A stretch of 64,000 nucleotides of DNA, taken from the NCBI RefSeq assembly GCF_000328685.1, contig NC_019974.1, positions 2,781,001-2,845,000 on the forward strand. The letters are read 5' to 3'. Below are positions 42,872 to 52,714 of the stretch, in pieces. The position numbers and the translations under genes were made by a program. Source of the DNA: Natronococcus occultus SP4. GTDB lineage: Archaea > Halobacteriota > Halobacteria > Halobacteriales > Natrialbaceae. The notes beneath the pieces were generated by a model. It was not told where the DNA came from. It made no database searches and saw only the letters and a program-made list of their open reading frames with translations. Each line of letters starts with the position of its first letter. The first letter of the stretch is position 1.

Positions 42872-44587
42872 TCAGTCGTCCGCCGTCGCCAGCGGCTCGA
42901 TCGCCGAGGACGGGACCGTTCCGTCGTCGTTCCACCCGCGAGCCTCGTAGTACTCCGAAACGGCCGCCTCGATGTCGGGGAGATCGTAGGGCAGCCGGTC
43001 GTCGCCCCGGTCGAAGCCCCGGCTGTTGTTGAAGTGGCGCTCGAGTTCGACCGTTCGCGCGCCGATCTCGAGCAGCTCCTCGTGGTCGGCGTCGAACAGC
43101 GCCTCGAGGCGGTCGTCGGTGACGTAGTCGCTACCGAACGCACAGACGATCCCCGTATCCCGGAACGCGGCTTCGTTCTCGCCCTCGACGAGCGCCTCGG
43201 CCTTGCCGAGCGTCCCCTCGGGATCGATGCGGCCGCCGTACTCTGCGGACATTACACGGGACTCGTACATGTGGTCGCCGCCGCGGTTCGCGACGGCATA
43301 CGAGAGCCCCTGCCCGTTGAGAACGCGTCCGTCGTGTGCGGCTAGTTCCATCCCTTTGACGGCGTAGCTGTCGACGCCCAGCTCGTCGTGACAGCGCTCG
43401 ACGCCCTCGGCGAGCAGGTCGCCGATCCCCTCCCGGTAGGCGATCCGCTCGGTCACGTCGTGAGCGAGCTCGGCGTTGCCGAACTCGTCCTCGCTCGCGA
43501 GGTAGGCCGCGACGGTGACGCCCGCGGAGATGGTGTCCATCCCGAGGGTGTCACAGAGATCGTTGCTCTTCATGACGTCGACGATGTCGCCGACGCCCTG
43601 CAGGGAGCCAAACGAGTAGACCGTCTCGAACTCCGGCCCCTCCGTCTCGAGGCCGGTTTCCTCGTCTCGGGTCGGCAGCTTGCAGGCGTACGCGCAGGCC
43701 GAACAGGCTCCTTTCTCGTACTTTTTCTCCTCGACGGCGTCGCCGCCGATCGCGTCGGCGTGTTCGAACTCGTACTCCTCGAAGTACCGCGTCGGCAGCG
43801 AGAAGACCTCGTTGATCATCTCGGTGTTGCCGGTCGTCCCCTGTCGGCGCATCAGGTCCTCGGACTCGGCCGCCTCGCGGTGGATATCCATCTCCGGCGG
43901 GTTCGGAATTTCGATCGACGGGGCCGCGTCACCGTCGAACGTAATGCACTTGACGTTCTTCGCGCCCAGCACCGCGCCTAGCCCGCCGCGGCCGAACGCC
44001 CGGTGATCGTACGTCATCACCGAGGCGAACCGAACCTGATTCTCACCGGCGGGTCCGATGGCGACGCAGTGTTCGGGACCGAGGCCGTGGCGCTCTTCGA
44101 CGTAGTCGGAGGTCTCCGGGACCGTCGCGTCCTCGAGTTCCGGAACCGCCTCGAACTCGACGCGCAGGCGAGACGCCGTCTCGCTACCCGACGGGTCACA
44201 CTCGTCGCCCCCGTCGGTCACGTGGACGGCCAGCAGCTCGTCGCTCTCGCCGACGAGTTCGAGGACGCTGATCCCCGTGTCGACGAAGTTCCGGGAGAGG
44301 TAGCCGCCAGCGTTCGTCGAGACGAGGCCGTCGGTAAGCGGCGACAGCCCCGTCATGTTCATCCGACCGGTGAACGACATCCGTGACTGCTGTAAGGGCC
44401 CGGTCGAGAGGTAGAGCCGGTTCTCCGGTCCGAACGGATCCGCTTCGAACGGAATGCGGTCGTGAGCCAGCGCCGTCGCGACGGCCCGACCGCCGACGAG
44501 GTCCTCGAGATGGTCGTCGATACTCGTCTCGGTCGCGGTTCGCTCGCCGACGTCGATGGTCAGCAGTGGCCCTTTCGCACGAAGCAT
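42872..44587 (-). CDS. Tungsten-dependent aldehyde ferredoxin oxidoreductase (AOR family)
   Basis: 571 residues, from the ATG giving MLRAKGPLLTIDVG. N-terminal AOR domain: DLVGGRAVATALAHD, NRLYLSTGPL, FTGRMNMTGLSPLT, FGRGGLGAVLGAKNVKCITF. Iron-sulfur ligands: CSACAYAC and a fourth Cys in SNDLCDTLGMDT. C-terminal helical domains are complete (YAVKGMELAAHDGRVLNGQG). The family oxidises aldehydes to carboxylic acids with ferredoxin. Next to a sugar-acid operon, it may turn aldoses or aldehydes into the acids used by the kinase; substrate is unknown. Normal length. It diverges from a beta-propeller gene across a palindrome. Confidence 0.93.
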   Translation of the reverse strand: MLRAKGPLLTIDVGERTATETSIDDHLEDLVGGRAVATALAHDRIPFEADPFGPENRLYLSTGPLQQSRMSFTGRMNMTGLSPLTDGLVSTNAGGYLSRNFVDTGISVLELVGESDELLAVHVTDGGDECDPSGSETASRLRVEFEAVPELEDATVPETSDYVEERHGLGPEHCVAIGPAGENQVRFASVMTYDHRAFGRGGLGAVLGAKNVKCITFDGDAAPSIEIPNPPEMDIHREAAESEDLMRRQGTTGNTEMINEVFSLPTRYFEEYEFEHADAIGGDAVEEKKYEKGACSACAYACKLPTRDEETGLETEGPEFETVYSFGSLQGVGDIVDVMKSNDLCDTLGMDTISAGVTVAAYLASEDEFGNAELAHDVTERIAYREGIGDLLAEGVERCHDELGVDSYAVKGMELAAHDGRVLNGQGLSYAVANRGGDHMYESRVMSAEYGGRIDPEGTLGKAEALVEGENEAAFRDTGIVCAFGSDYVTDDRLEALFDADHEELLEIGARTVELERHFNNSRGFDRGDDRLPYDLPDIEAAVSEYYEARGWNDDGTVPSSAIEPLATADD

Positions 44588-44627
44588 AGGTGAGTAATCA
44601 CGAATGAGGGGCTTAAGGATTCGCCGG

Positions 44628-44644
44628 CGTTCCATGCTGGAACG
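44628..44644. promoter_or_regulatory. Palindrome CGTTCCA-TGC-TGGAACG between divergent promoters
   Basis: Perfect 7-bp arms with a 3-bp centre, lying between the TATA box of the AOR gene (CCTTAAGCC on the minus strand, near 44611-44617) and the TATA box CTTATATA of the plus-strand propeller gene (44651-44658). It is close enough to both core promoters to control them together. Confidence 0.55.
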
Positions 44645-44676
44645 GTCTTCCTTATATACGTCCTCAGAAGACTTTC

Positions 44677-45933
44677 ATGGTGGTGGAGGGCTCTGAGAGT
44701 ATGGAGTCGCTCAGCAGACGACAACTGCTCGGCGTGCTGGGCGCCAGCGCCGCGGGACTCGCCGGGGGTGGCTACTGGTACGTCCGTGGCTCCGACGCAG
44801 TGGACTGTCCGGAGTTCCTCGAGCCGGACCGGGAGTTCCGGGAATCGACGTCCGAGGCCTGGTCGGAGCCGATCGTCGACGACGGGACGGTCTTCGTCGG
44901 CGGCGGAGCGGGGATCGTACGGATGAGCTCCGGATCTCGAATGTTCCGGCTGCTCGCGCTCGAGCCCAGCGGGGAGCCGAAGTGGGTCGCCAGGCGCGAA
45001 CTCGCGGGCGGGATCGGACGTCCTCGACCGACCGACGACCGCGTGTTCGTATCGACCGGCGCGAACACGCTGCTCGCGTTCGATCGCGAGACCGGAGGAC
45101 TCGAGTGGGAGTTCGACGCGGGCGGCAACGTCGAGGGACACATGGGTGTCGTGACGCTCGTCCACGACGACACCGTCGTCGCTTCGGTCAACGATCCGAA
45201 TCACGACGAGCTCGAGGGATCGAACGCCGTCGTCGGCGTCTCGACGAACGAGGGCGAACTCCAGTGGACGACCGAACTCGACGCGTCGGTCTCGAACGGA
45301 CTCGCGTTGTTCGAAGGAACGGTCGTCGTTGCCACGCGGGCGGGAACGCTGGTGGGTGTCGACCCTGAGACGGGTGATCGACGGTGGGAGGGAGACCTCG
45401 AGGGTGGCGTCGACTGGACCGGCAGCCCGGTCTCGTTCGCCGGGAGCGGGTGGATCCCCCGGGAGGACGGAACGGTAGTCGGGTTCGATCCGGAGTCGGG
45501 AACGATCCGCGATCGCCTCGCCAGCGACCGGGGTGACGACGAACGCGAGAACGAGACCGACGGGTTCGTCCGGGCGATGCAGGGCTCCGACGACGCGTTG
45601 TACGTCGGCAACCTGGACGGCCGCGTGACCGCGTACGACGCCGACGGATCCGAACGCTGGCTGTACGAGGGTCTCGAGCGTATCGCCGCAATGAAAACGG
45701 ACGGCGACGCCGTCAGCGTACTCGACCAGCGCGGCGTCTACACTGAACTCGAGCCGGAAACTGGGGACGTGTCTCGAGCGTTCTTGCTCGTCGATGTCCG
45801 AGACGACGACCGGTGTGGCCACTTCCCCTCGGAGAGACGTTTCGGCGGGTTCGCAACGATACGGCACACGCTCGTGGTCACGGGCCGGGTTGCGTTCGGA
45901 GCGAAGACGTATCGACTCCCACCACCCGGATGA
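44677..45933 (+). CDS. PQQ-type beta-propeller protein, probably Tat-exported
   Basis: 418 residues. The TATA box CTTATATA, 26 nt upstream, supports the ATG at 44677; the ATG at 44701 (MESLSRRQLLGVLGAS) is a fair alternative with a cleaner Tat signal. The mature part consists of PQQ/YncE-like strands: ALEPSGEPKWVARREL, LLAFDRETGGLEWEFDAGGN, LVGVDPETGDRRWEGDLEGG, VTAYDADGSERWLYEGLERI. No catalytic residues; such propellers bind partners or cofactors at the cell surface. There is no PGF-type anchor, unlike the relatives near 58-63 kb. Confidence 0.87.
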   Translation: MVVEGSESMESLSRRQLLGVLGASAAGLAGGGYWYVRGSDAVDCPEFLEPDREFRESTSEAWSEPIVDDGTVFVGGGAGIVRMSSGSRMFRLLALEPSGEPKWVARRELAGGIGRPRPTDDRVFVSTGANTLLAFDRETGGLEWEFDAGGNVEGHMGVVTLVHDDTVVASVNDPNHDELEGSNAVVGVSTNEGELQWTTELDASVSNGLALFEGTVVVATRAGTLVGVDPETGDRRWEGDLEGGVDWTGSPVSFAGSGWIPREDGTVVGFDPESGTIRDRLASDRGDDERENETDGFVRAMQGSDDALYVGNLDGRVTAYDADGSERWLYEGLERIAAMKTDGDAVSVLDQRGVYTELEPETGDVSRAFLLVDVRDDDRCGHFPSERRFGGFATIRHTLVVTGRVAFGAKTYRLPPPG

Positions 45934-46075
45934 CCCCCTGGGACGCTGATATAGAAAGAGTTGAAATAGCTTATCTAAAGACAGTTAACTCAGGCTTACT
46001 TTCCGAACATTAGCTCTAGAGACATCAGAGGGCTGTTTTCGGACGGGGTGATAGTGCATGTCGATCGTCGGCTAA

Positions 46076-46098
46076 TTACTATATAATAACAGTACTGT
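46076..46098 (+). promoter_or_regulatory. AT-rich promoter with palindrome ACAGTACTGT
   Basis: TTACTATATAATAA (about 46076-46089) is the likely TATA region, and the 10-bp perfect palindrome ACAGTACTGT (46089-46098) follows. The gene begins at 46120, giving a very short leader. Confidence 0.45.
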
Positions 46099-46119
46099 CT
46101 TCCATACTGACTGGTATCG

Positions 46120-47457
46120 ATGACCGAGAGATCCAACGGCCGACGACGGTTTCTCGCTGCCTCCAGTGCAACGGCGCTTGCGGCCATCGCTGGGTGTATG
46201 GACCAGATGAACGCCGCGCTTCCGAACCGCGGAGACGGCAACGGTGACGACGGCAACGGCGACGACCCGACCGGTACCGGAACGGACACCGAGGACGGCG
46301 TCGAACCGCCCGAGCTCGCGGTCGAGACGGAGTACGACAGCCGCGAGGAGTACGGACAGCCCGGCGAGGGGCTCGAGGACTTCGAGGATATCGACGACTG
46401 GGATGTCGTCGACGGGTCGGCCGAACCCGACGAGGACGTGTACTTCGACGGCTCCCAGAGCCTCCGGCTAACGGCCGAGGACGGAGGAAACGCCGTCGTC
46501 GAAACGGAGCTCGAGACGACGGATATGAGCGAGCTCGATCTCTCGATGGCCGTCCGGACGTCGACGCCCGGCAACGTCGCGATCGAGATCCAGCTCCAGG
46601 ACATCTACGGCGGGTACGCCAGCCACCAGCTCCGGTCGGTCACGTACCGGACGTCCGACGTCGGGTGGTTCCGGACCTGCCCCGGCTTCTTCGAGCAGAG
46701 CTCGACGCCGCTCGAGCGCGACGCTATCGACACCGTCCAGATCATCGTCCACAACACCGGGGACGCGGAGGTCTGGGTCGACGACCTTCGCACCCACGAG
46801 AAACCCGATTCGGGATACGTGTTGCTCTGTTGGGACGACGGGTTCGACGATTTCTACGACGTTGCGAGCCCACTGCACGACGAGTACGGCGTCAACGCGG
46901 TTCAGGCCGCCGTTCGACAGTGGACCAGAGACCAGCGAGAGGGGATCATGACGATCGACCAGCTCAAGGAGCGTCAGGAGGCGGGCGACCAGATCGTCGC
47001 CCACGGAACCCACACCGAGTTCACGGATCTCAGCGACGAGGACCTCGAGGACGCCCTGACTACGGACAAAAACTGGGCCGTCCAGGAGGGACTCGAGGGC
47101 GGGCACTACCTCGTCTTCCCGCACAACGATTTCGACGATCGAGTGCTCGATATCGTTTCGGACTACTACTACGCGGGTGGATTCAACCAGGCCGGCGACG
47201 CCAACCTCACCGGCGTCACCGGCTTCGATCCGCTGGCGATGCCCCGGACGATCGGCCACGATCTCGACATTGCAAAGCGGTGTGTCGACCTCGCCGCGGC
47301 CCACCGCCAGTGTACGATCCTGAACTTCCACGCCTTCGACCAGGACAACACGGTGTCCGAAGCGGAGTACGAGAAACTCCTCGAGCACATCGACGACTCC
47401 GACGTGGAAGTAATCGATTTCGACGATCTCTGGACGATGCGCCGAGAGGGACACTGA
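46120..47457 (+). CDS. Polysaccharide deacetylase-like lipoprotein
   Basis: 445 residues. Tat-type start (NGRRRFLAASSATALAAIAG) with lipobox AAIAGC, then a low-complexity GDGNGDDGNGDD linker. Residues ~80-230 look like a carbohydrate-binding beta sandwich (YFDGSQSLRLTAEDGGNAVV, VRTSTPGNVAIEIQLQDIYG). The NodB deacetylase domain follows: VLLCWDDGFDDFYDVASPLH (Asp-Asp metal site) and DQIVAHGTHTEFTDL (His-x3-His-like). It would act outside the cell on acetylated glycans. Later motifs (LNFHAFDQD) are shortened, so activity is likely but not certain. Confidence 0.9.
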   Translation: MTERSNGRRRFLAASSATALAAIAGCMDQMNAALPNRGDGNGDDGNGDDPTGTGTDTEDGVEPPELAVETEYDSREEYGQPGEGLEDFEDIDDWDVVDGSAEPDEDVYFDGSQSLRLTAEDGGNAVVETELETTDMSELDLSMAVRTSTPGNVAIEIQLQDIYGGYASHQLRSVTYRTSDVGWFRTCPGFFEQSSTPLERDAIDTVQIIVHNTGDAEVWVDDLRTHEKPDSGYVLLCWDDGFDDFYDVASPLHDEYGVNAVQAAVRQWTRDQREGIMTIDQLKERQEAGDQIVAHGTHTEFTDLSDEDLEDALTTDKNWAVQEGLEGGHYLVFPHNDFDDRVLDIVSDYYYAGGFNQAGDANLTGVTGFDPLAMPRTIGHDLDIAKRCVDLAAAHRQCTILNFHAFDQDNTVSEAEYEKLLEHIDDSDVEVIDFDDLWTMRREGH

Positions 47458-47661
47458 GTGGCCGGCTCTCGGTGAGTGGCCGGCTCGATTCCCGCTGCCC
47501 GCTTTGCCGTCTGGCTCCCTCGTGGTCGGTGTGCAAACCGTTTCAGTTGTTACTATAGCTGCCGGGGGTGTGTTGATAGTTCTCAAAACACGGCTTCGCA
47601 AATGACTATTGGTGACGCAACTCAAAACAACACTTTATGCCTGCACCACCTTTATCTATCT

Positions 47662-47811
47662 ATGAGGACAGGTCCATATCTTCCTGGCACTCCCGACGTA
47701 GAGTCGTACGAACCGCTGTTGCGGCGCCAGACCGCGCTGCTCGCTTTCGTCATCGCGTTTACCCTTCTCGTCTCGACGGGTCTCGCGCTCGATGTCTACT
47801 TCGGCTACTAA
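47662..47811 (+). CDS. 49-aa single-pass membrane protein
   Basis: Small gene from the ATG giving MRTGPYLPGTPDVESYEPLL, with one membrane segment (TALLAFVIAFTLLVSTGLAL) and ending DVYFGY. CTTTATG about 26 nt upstream predicts a leaderless transcript, and CTTTATC is also close. No family recognised. It stands alone between the deacetylase gene and a convergent propeller gene. The clear promoter and hydrophobic core support it as a real gene. Confidence 0.65.
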   Translation: MRTGPYLPGTPDVESYEPLLRRQTALLAFVIAFTLLVSTGLALDVYFGY

Positions 47812-47931
47812 CGTTTGCGATCGACGACGCCGTCGCCCTGACGGCGGCGGACAACTCTCTCCCGCCCTTCTCTTTTGCCGAATTCGGCCTCGCTCTCCGG
47901 ACCGACTGTCGCTCCCGTAGCGACGCCGTCG

Positions 47932-49305
47932 TCACTCCTCGTCGTCGAGGATCGCCCCGAGATCGAAGTGGCCGTCGGGGCCGCCACAGTCCTCGCCGCG
48001 GGCCGGCTTCGCGGAGACGTCAAACGTGTACGCGCCCGTCCCGGAGTCGGCCGCGAAGGCGAACCCGCGGGCCTCGTTGTAGTAGGCCGACCAGCAGTAT
48101 GGATCGACGTCCTCGACCCCGTCGTTCGTGGCGTAGCGCTCGGTCGGGGTTGGGTTACAGGGATCGGTGATGTTGGCGACCCATGTCCCCTGGGTGTAGC
48201 CGCCGTCGACCAGCAGGACCTCGCCGCGGTCGTAGATCACGTCGTGGAAGTGGGTCGTCCAGACGCCCTGACCCTCACCCTGTTCGCGGGCGTCCGGTGA
48301 GCCCATGAACGCGATCGGCTTCGGGTCCTCGAGGCTTCCCTCGCCCCAGCCGATGTCGAAGACGTGTTTCCCGCCCGGGATCGTGTCGAACACCTCGTCG
48401 CCCATGATCGCGAGGTCGCGTTTCGGTTCGGGATGGATCTGGTGTGCCAGCTCGAATCCGGGCTCGCCGACGGCCTCGTAGTCGGGCTGGTCGTCGTAGT
48501 CGAAAAAGCCCAGCTGGGTCGGGTTCAGCGGATCCGAGATGTCGAACGTGGCGTAGCCGACGTTGTCTCCGAAGATGTACGCGGCGTGGAGGGCGTCGCG
48601 AGCGGTGTCGACCTCCATGTCGTGACAGTAGCCGTCCGGGCCGAACTGGGCCTCGACGGTCGGATTCCGGTGATCGCTGAAATCGACCCCGATGATCCCC
48701 GGGCCGTCCGGTCGTTTGTCGACCAGGTACAGCACCGTCTCCTCGGGATGGTCGGTGAGCTTGTGGACGCCCGTGTACGGCGTCTCGAGGGTGGCGACGA
48801 CCTCGGGTTCGGTCGGCGTCCCCTCCTCGCAGCCGAAGTCGACGACCTCGATCCCCTCGAGCCCGTCCGTGTCGGCGACGGGATCCTCGAGTGGCCCCTC
48901 GTCGTCGGCCTCGAGCGACCGGACATAAATCCCCTCACGGTGGGGATCGAACTTCACGTCGTTCGAGCGGGTCAGGTCGTTCGGCGGGCCGAGTTCGTGG
49001 ACGAGCTCCGGGTTCTCGAGGTTGGAGAGATCGTACAGCGAACTCATCACCTCCCCGTCCTCGGGGAAGCTACTGATCGCGCCCCACTTCCCGTCCGGAC
49101 TGACGTGGCCGAACGTGTAGGTGACATGGTCCGGATTCCCTCCCGGCGGGAGCGCCTGTCCGAGCTTCTCGAGTCGGCCGCGCGTTCGATCGCCGTCCCG
49201 GTTCTCCGTCCGATCGTCTGCCGACGCGCCCTGGGCGAACGCCGTCGTTGCGATGCCGGCGGCACCGAGACGGCGTACGAACGTTCGTCGTGGTGTGTCA
49301 ACCAT
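47932..49305 (-). CDS. Tat-exported LVIVD/beta-propeller-type protein
   Basis: 457 residues. Tat signal: TPRRTFVRRLGAAGIATTAF. The mature protein repeats strand units of the LVIVD/selenium-binding-like type, with partner phrases such as MSSLYDLSNLENPELVHEL, TFDISDPLNPTQLGFFDYDD and WVANITDPCNPTPTERYATN, and metal-binding-like histidines in VWTTHFHDVIYDRG and GYCHDMEV. Ends in LGAILDDEE without an anchor. Probably a surface or periplasm-like protein; ligand unknown. Confidence 0.85.
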   Translation of the reverse strand: MVDTPRRTFVRRLGAAGIATTAFAQGASADDRTENRDGDRTRGRLEKLGQALPPGGNPDHVTYTFGHVSPDGKWGAISSFPEDGEVMSSLYDLSNLENPELVHELGPPNDLTRSNDVKFDPHREGIYVRSLEADDEGPLEDPVADTDGLEGIEVVDFGCEEGTPTEPEVVATLETPYTGVHKLTDHPEETVLYLVDKRPDGPGIIGVDFSDHRNPTVEAQFGPDGYCHDMEVDTARDALHAAYIFGDNVGYATFDISDPLNPTQLGFFDYDDQPDYEAVGEPGFELAHQIHPEPKRDLAIMGDEVFDTIPGGKHVFDIGWGEGSLEDPKPIAFMGSPDAREQGEGQGVWTTHFHDVIYDRGEVLLVDGGYTQGTWVANITDPCNPTPTERYATNDGVEDVDPYCWSAYYNEARGFAFAADSGTGAYTFDVSAKPARGEDCGGPDGHFDLGAILDDEE

Positions 49306-49526
49306 TGGTCCGGTTCGTTGAACCGGACGGGAAGCTAGTAAATCGCGGCGTCTGATTTCATCTTGTGAAGGAAGCCAGAACAGTGATTGGGTAGTTGTAG
49401 TTAACTCATAGCGAACCGGGAACTATTGAAACGGCAGCTCTCGTCGAACGGATCCGGTCGCTCGTCAGCGGCGTATGACACGGACGGAGTGGATTCATAT
49501 GTTAACACAACCCATATAGAGAGGGG

Positions 49527-50999
49527 ATGAATCCCGGAGAGTTCGTCCGCGCAACGCAGCAGGACCGCACCCACGCCGAGTTCGCCCGCCGGGTGAACGA
49601 GCAGGCCAACGCGCTTCGCGAGGCGTTCGCTGCGGGCGCGTTCGAAGGCGAGTTCCGTCTCGGCCTCGAGCTCGAGGGGTACGCCGTCGATTCCGAAGGG
49701 CGGCTCGCAGCCGTTCCCGAGCCGGTGTTCGACGACGTTTGCGAGCGCGAGCTCGGCCGACACAACGCGGAGGTGAACACGCCCGCTTCGCGGTTCGATT
49801 CGACGGGACTCGACGCACAGGCGCAGGAACTCGCCGACCGCGTCGACGCGGTGGAGCGAGCGTGCAAACGCGAGGACGTGCGGTTCGTCGCCGACGGGAT
49901 GTGGACGATCCCGCCGTCGGAGGGCACTCGAGCCTACCTGGCCGCGGTCGATCGCGACGAGGACGGAGGCCGCGTTCCGACCAACCTCGCACCCAAGCCG
50001 CGCTACTACGCGCTCGACGCCGACATTACCGCCCACGGCCCGATCGAACTCGACGTCGCGGGCTGTCGACGGTCGTTCCCGACGATCCTCGTCGAGTCGC
50101 TCGCCACGTCGATGCAGGTCCACCTCCAGGTTCCGACGCCGCGCTTTCCGGACTGCTTTAACGTCGCGTTGCGCACGGCCGGCCCCGTCCTCGCCCTGGC
50201 GGCGAACGCACCGTTCCTGCCGCCGGGGCTGTACGACGACTCCGAAGTCGCCCTCGAGGGACCGGTCGAGCTCCGCGTCCCGGTGTTCGAGACGATGAAC
50301 GTCAACGATCCGGGCAAGGTCCGTTTCCCCCGTGACCTCGAAACGCCCGCCGACGCGATCGATCGGATCGTCGCGGACCGCCAGTGTATCCCCGTCCTGC
50401 GGGAGTGGGGCCACGAGGAGCCCCGCGAGGGGTTCGCCGACGACTACTGGGAGCTGTTGCACAAGCAGGGCACCTGCTGGCGCTGGATTCGTCCGATCCT
50501 CGGTCCCGACGGCCTCCGGCTCGAGTACCGCCCGCTCGCGGCCCAGCCTACTGTCGCGGACGTGGTCGGCTTCCAGGCGCTGGTCGTCGGGCTCGTCCAC
50601 GGCGCCGTCGCGACCGACCACCCCCTGGCGACGCTGCCCTGGCGGGCCGCCCGCGAGTCGTTCTACGCCGCCGTCGAGGACGGCCTTGAGGCCGACCTCG
50701 AGTGGGTTACCCGCGACGGCGCCCGGACCGACCACTCGGCCGAGATCTACGCGGATCTGTTCGAACTGGCTCGACGCGGACTCGCCGATCGCGGCTTCGA
50801 TCCCGCTCGCAGTGCCGCGTTGCTCGAGCCGATCGAAGCGCGCTGGGAGGCTCGAACGTCCCCGAGCACGTGGAAACGCCGCGAGGTTCGACGACGGCTC
50901 GAAGACGGGGCGGCCTTCGAGAGCGCAGTAGCGGGGATGCAGCGGGCGTACATCGGGCGGGTGACGGCCGACGAACCGTTTGCCGACTGGCTCGAGTGA
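49527..50999 (+). CDS. Glutamate-cysteine ligase-like (GCS2/ATP-grasp-type carboxylate-amine ligase) protein
   Basis: 490 residues. Text such as [39 protein letters not shown] and [18 protein letters not shown] matches the GCS2-type fold (Glu/Glu metal ligands in the LELE segment, Asn-Ala-Glu and HLQV). It is longer than the usual haloarchaeal GshA (about 360 residues), with an extra C-terminal helical part after residue 330. Gamma-glutamylcysteine is the main haloarchaeal thiol, but this longer paralogue may make another amide. Confident in fold, not in product. Confidence 0.8.
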   Translation: MNPGEFVRATQQDRTHAEFARRVNEQANALREAFAAGAFEGEFRLGLELEGYAVDSEGRLAAVPEPVFDDVCERELGRHNAEVNTPASRFDSTGLDAQAQELADRVDAVERACKREDVRFVADGMWTIPPSEGTRAYLAAVDRDEDGGRVPTNLAPKPRYYALDADITAHGPIELDVAGCRRSFPTILVESLATSMQVHLQVPTPRFPDCFNVALRTAGPVLALAANAPFLPPGLYDDSEVALEGPVELRVPVFETMNVNDPGKVRFPRDLETPADAIDRIVADRQCIPVLREWGHEEPREGFADDYWELLHKQGTCWRWIRPILGPDGLRLEYRPLAAQPTVADVVGFQALVVGLVHGAVATDHPLATLPWRAARESFYAAVEDGLEADLEWVTRDGARTDHSAEIYADLFELARRGLADRGFDPARSAALLEPIEARWEARTSPSTWKRREVRRRLEDGAAFESAVAGMQRAYIGRVTADEPFADWLE

Positions 51000-51080
51000 G
51001 CGATCGTCCGCGGTTTCGCGACGGGAACCCGGAGTACTTACGTCTGGGGCGTTACTGTCCGGGTAACCGAAAGAGGCGCT

Positions 51081-51118
51081 GTCCTTGGCACAGTCGGGAC
51101 CAGTGTAACGCCAAGGAC
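51081..51118 (+). other. Inverted repeat (hairpin) before the RNase J gene
   Basis: GTCCTTGGC (51081-51089) and GCCAAGGAC (51110-51118) pair perfectly over 9 bp with a 20-nt loop. It lies about 95 nt before the RNase J start, inside the likely leader, and after the end of the ligase gene. As RNase J degrades RNA from the 5' end, a leader hairpin could protect or regulate its own message; it could also be the terminator of the upstream gene, though no T tract follows. Confidence 0.5.
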
Positions 51119-51211
51119 GTGAATTTTCACGTCACCGGCCGTTTCGCTCCCCAACCGCAGCCGTCCGGGCTTCGGGACTGTTCGACGGGACTGCTATGAT
51201 CGGGTCTACCA

Positions 51212-52555
51212 ATGGAAATCGAAATTGCAACGATTGGCGGATACGAGGAAGTCGGCCGACAGATGACCGCCGTTCGCGCCGGCGACGATATCGTGATCTT
51301 CGACATGGGACTGAACCTGTCGAAGGTCCTTATTCACGACAACCTCCGGACCGAGGGGATGCACAGTCTGGATCTGATCGACATGGGTGCGATCCCGGAC
51401 GATCGGGTCATGAGCGACCTCGAGGGCGACGTTCAGGCGATCGTCCCGAGCCACGGCCACCTGGACCACATCGGCGCCATCTCGAAGCTGGCCCACCGGT
51501 ACGACGCGCCGGTCGTCGCCACGCCGTTTACGTGTGAGCTGGTCCGGGAGGAGATCGAGGACGAACAGAAGTTCGGCTTCGACAACGATATCGTCGAGAT
51601 GGAGGCCGGCGGGACGATGTCGATCGGCGATCACGGCTGCGAGCTCGAGTTCGTCAACGTCACCCACTCGATCGTCCAGGCGATCAACCCCGTGCTTCAC
51701 ACGCCCGAGGGGGCGATCGTCTACGGGCTGGACAAGCGCATGGACCACACGCCGGTCATCGGCGATCCGATCGACATGGAGCGGTTCCGCGAGATCGGTC
51801 GCGAGGGCAACGGCGTACTCTGTTACATCGAAGACTGCACCAACGCGAACAAGAAGGGCCGCACTCCTAGCGAAAGCGTCGCCCGCGAACACCTCCGGGA
51901 CGTCCTCTACAGCATGGAGGAGTACGACGGCGGGATCATCGCCTCGACGTTCTCGAGTCACATCGCGCGGGTCAAATCCATCATCGAGTTCGCGCGGGAG
52001 ATCGGCCGACAGCCGATCCTGCTCGGGCGCTCGATGGAACAGTACTCCGGGACCGCAAAGCAGGTTGGCATCGACTTCCCGTCGGACGTCGAGATGGTCG
52101 GCTATCGGCAGTCGATCGACCAGACGCTGGAGCGGATCATGAACGACGGGAAGGGGAACTTCCTGCCGGTCGTCACCGGCCACCAGGGCGAGCCCCGCGC
52201 GCTGCTTACCCGGATGGCTCGCGGCGAGACCCCCTACGACCTCGAGGACGGTGACAAGGTCGTCTTCTCGGCCCGGATCATCCCGGAGCCGACCAACGAG
52301 GGCCAGCGTTACCAGGCCGAGAAGCTACTGGGCATGCAGGGCGCCCGCGTCTACGACGACGTTCACGTCTCGGGACACCTCCGCCAGGAGGGTCACTACG
52401 AGATGCTCGATGCTCTCCAGCCCCAGCACATCATCCCGGCCCACCAGGATCTGAGCGGGTTCTCGGGCTACGTCGACCTCTGTGAGAGCGAGGGCTACCA
52501 GATGGGGCGGGACCTGCACGTGACCCGCAACGGGAACATCATCCAACTGGTGTAA
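51212..52555 (+). CDS. rnj: RNase J (archaeal beta-CASP exoribonuclease)
   Basis: 447 residues, the normal short archaeal form without KH domains. Metallo-beta-lactamase motif [18 protein letters not shown], more metal ligands in [11 protein letters not shown] and [12 protein letters not shown], beta-CASP motif region [16 protein letters not shown], and C-terminal [16 protein letters not shown]. It degrades RNA 5' to 3' and processes it in the cytoplasm. Start chosen at the ATG giving [15 protein letters not shown], the usual archaeal beginning. Confidence 0.96.
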   Translation: MEIEIATIGGYEEVGRQMTAVRAGDDIVIFDMGLNLSKVLIHDNLRTEGMHSLDLIDMGAIPDDRVMSDLEGDVQAIVPSHGHLDHIGAISKLAHRYDAPVVATPFTCELVREEIEDEQKFGFDNDIVEMEAGGTMSIGDHGCELEFVNVTHSIVQAINPVLHTPEGAIVYGLDKRMDHTPVIGDPIDMERFREIGREGNGVLCYIEDCTNANKKGRTPSESVAREHLRDVLYSMEEYDGGIIASTFSSHIARVKSIIEFAREIGRQPILLGRSMEQYSGTAKQVGIDFPSDVEMVGYRQSIDQTLERIMNDGKGNFLPVVTGHQGEPRALLTRMARGETPYDLEDGDKVVFSARIIPEPTNEGQRYQAEKLLGMQGARVYDDVHVSGHLRQEGHYEMLDALQPQHIIPAHQDLSGFSGYVDLCESEGYQMGRDLHVTRNGNIIQLV

Positions 52556-52714
52556 ATCGCTCCATTGCGTCGTGCAACTGCGGCCACCGGTTCGATCGGC
52601 GAACGCGATACCGGGTTCCTAACGGATCCTGGCGCCTGAACCGTGCGCTCGCCGGAGGGCGACGTCCTCGAGGACGATAACAAACGAGAAGTGCGTCCGA
52701 CCGAGTCGGTGGGT

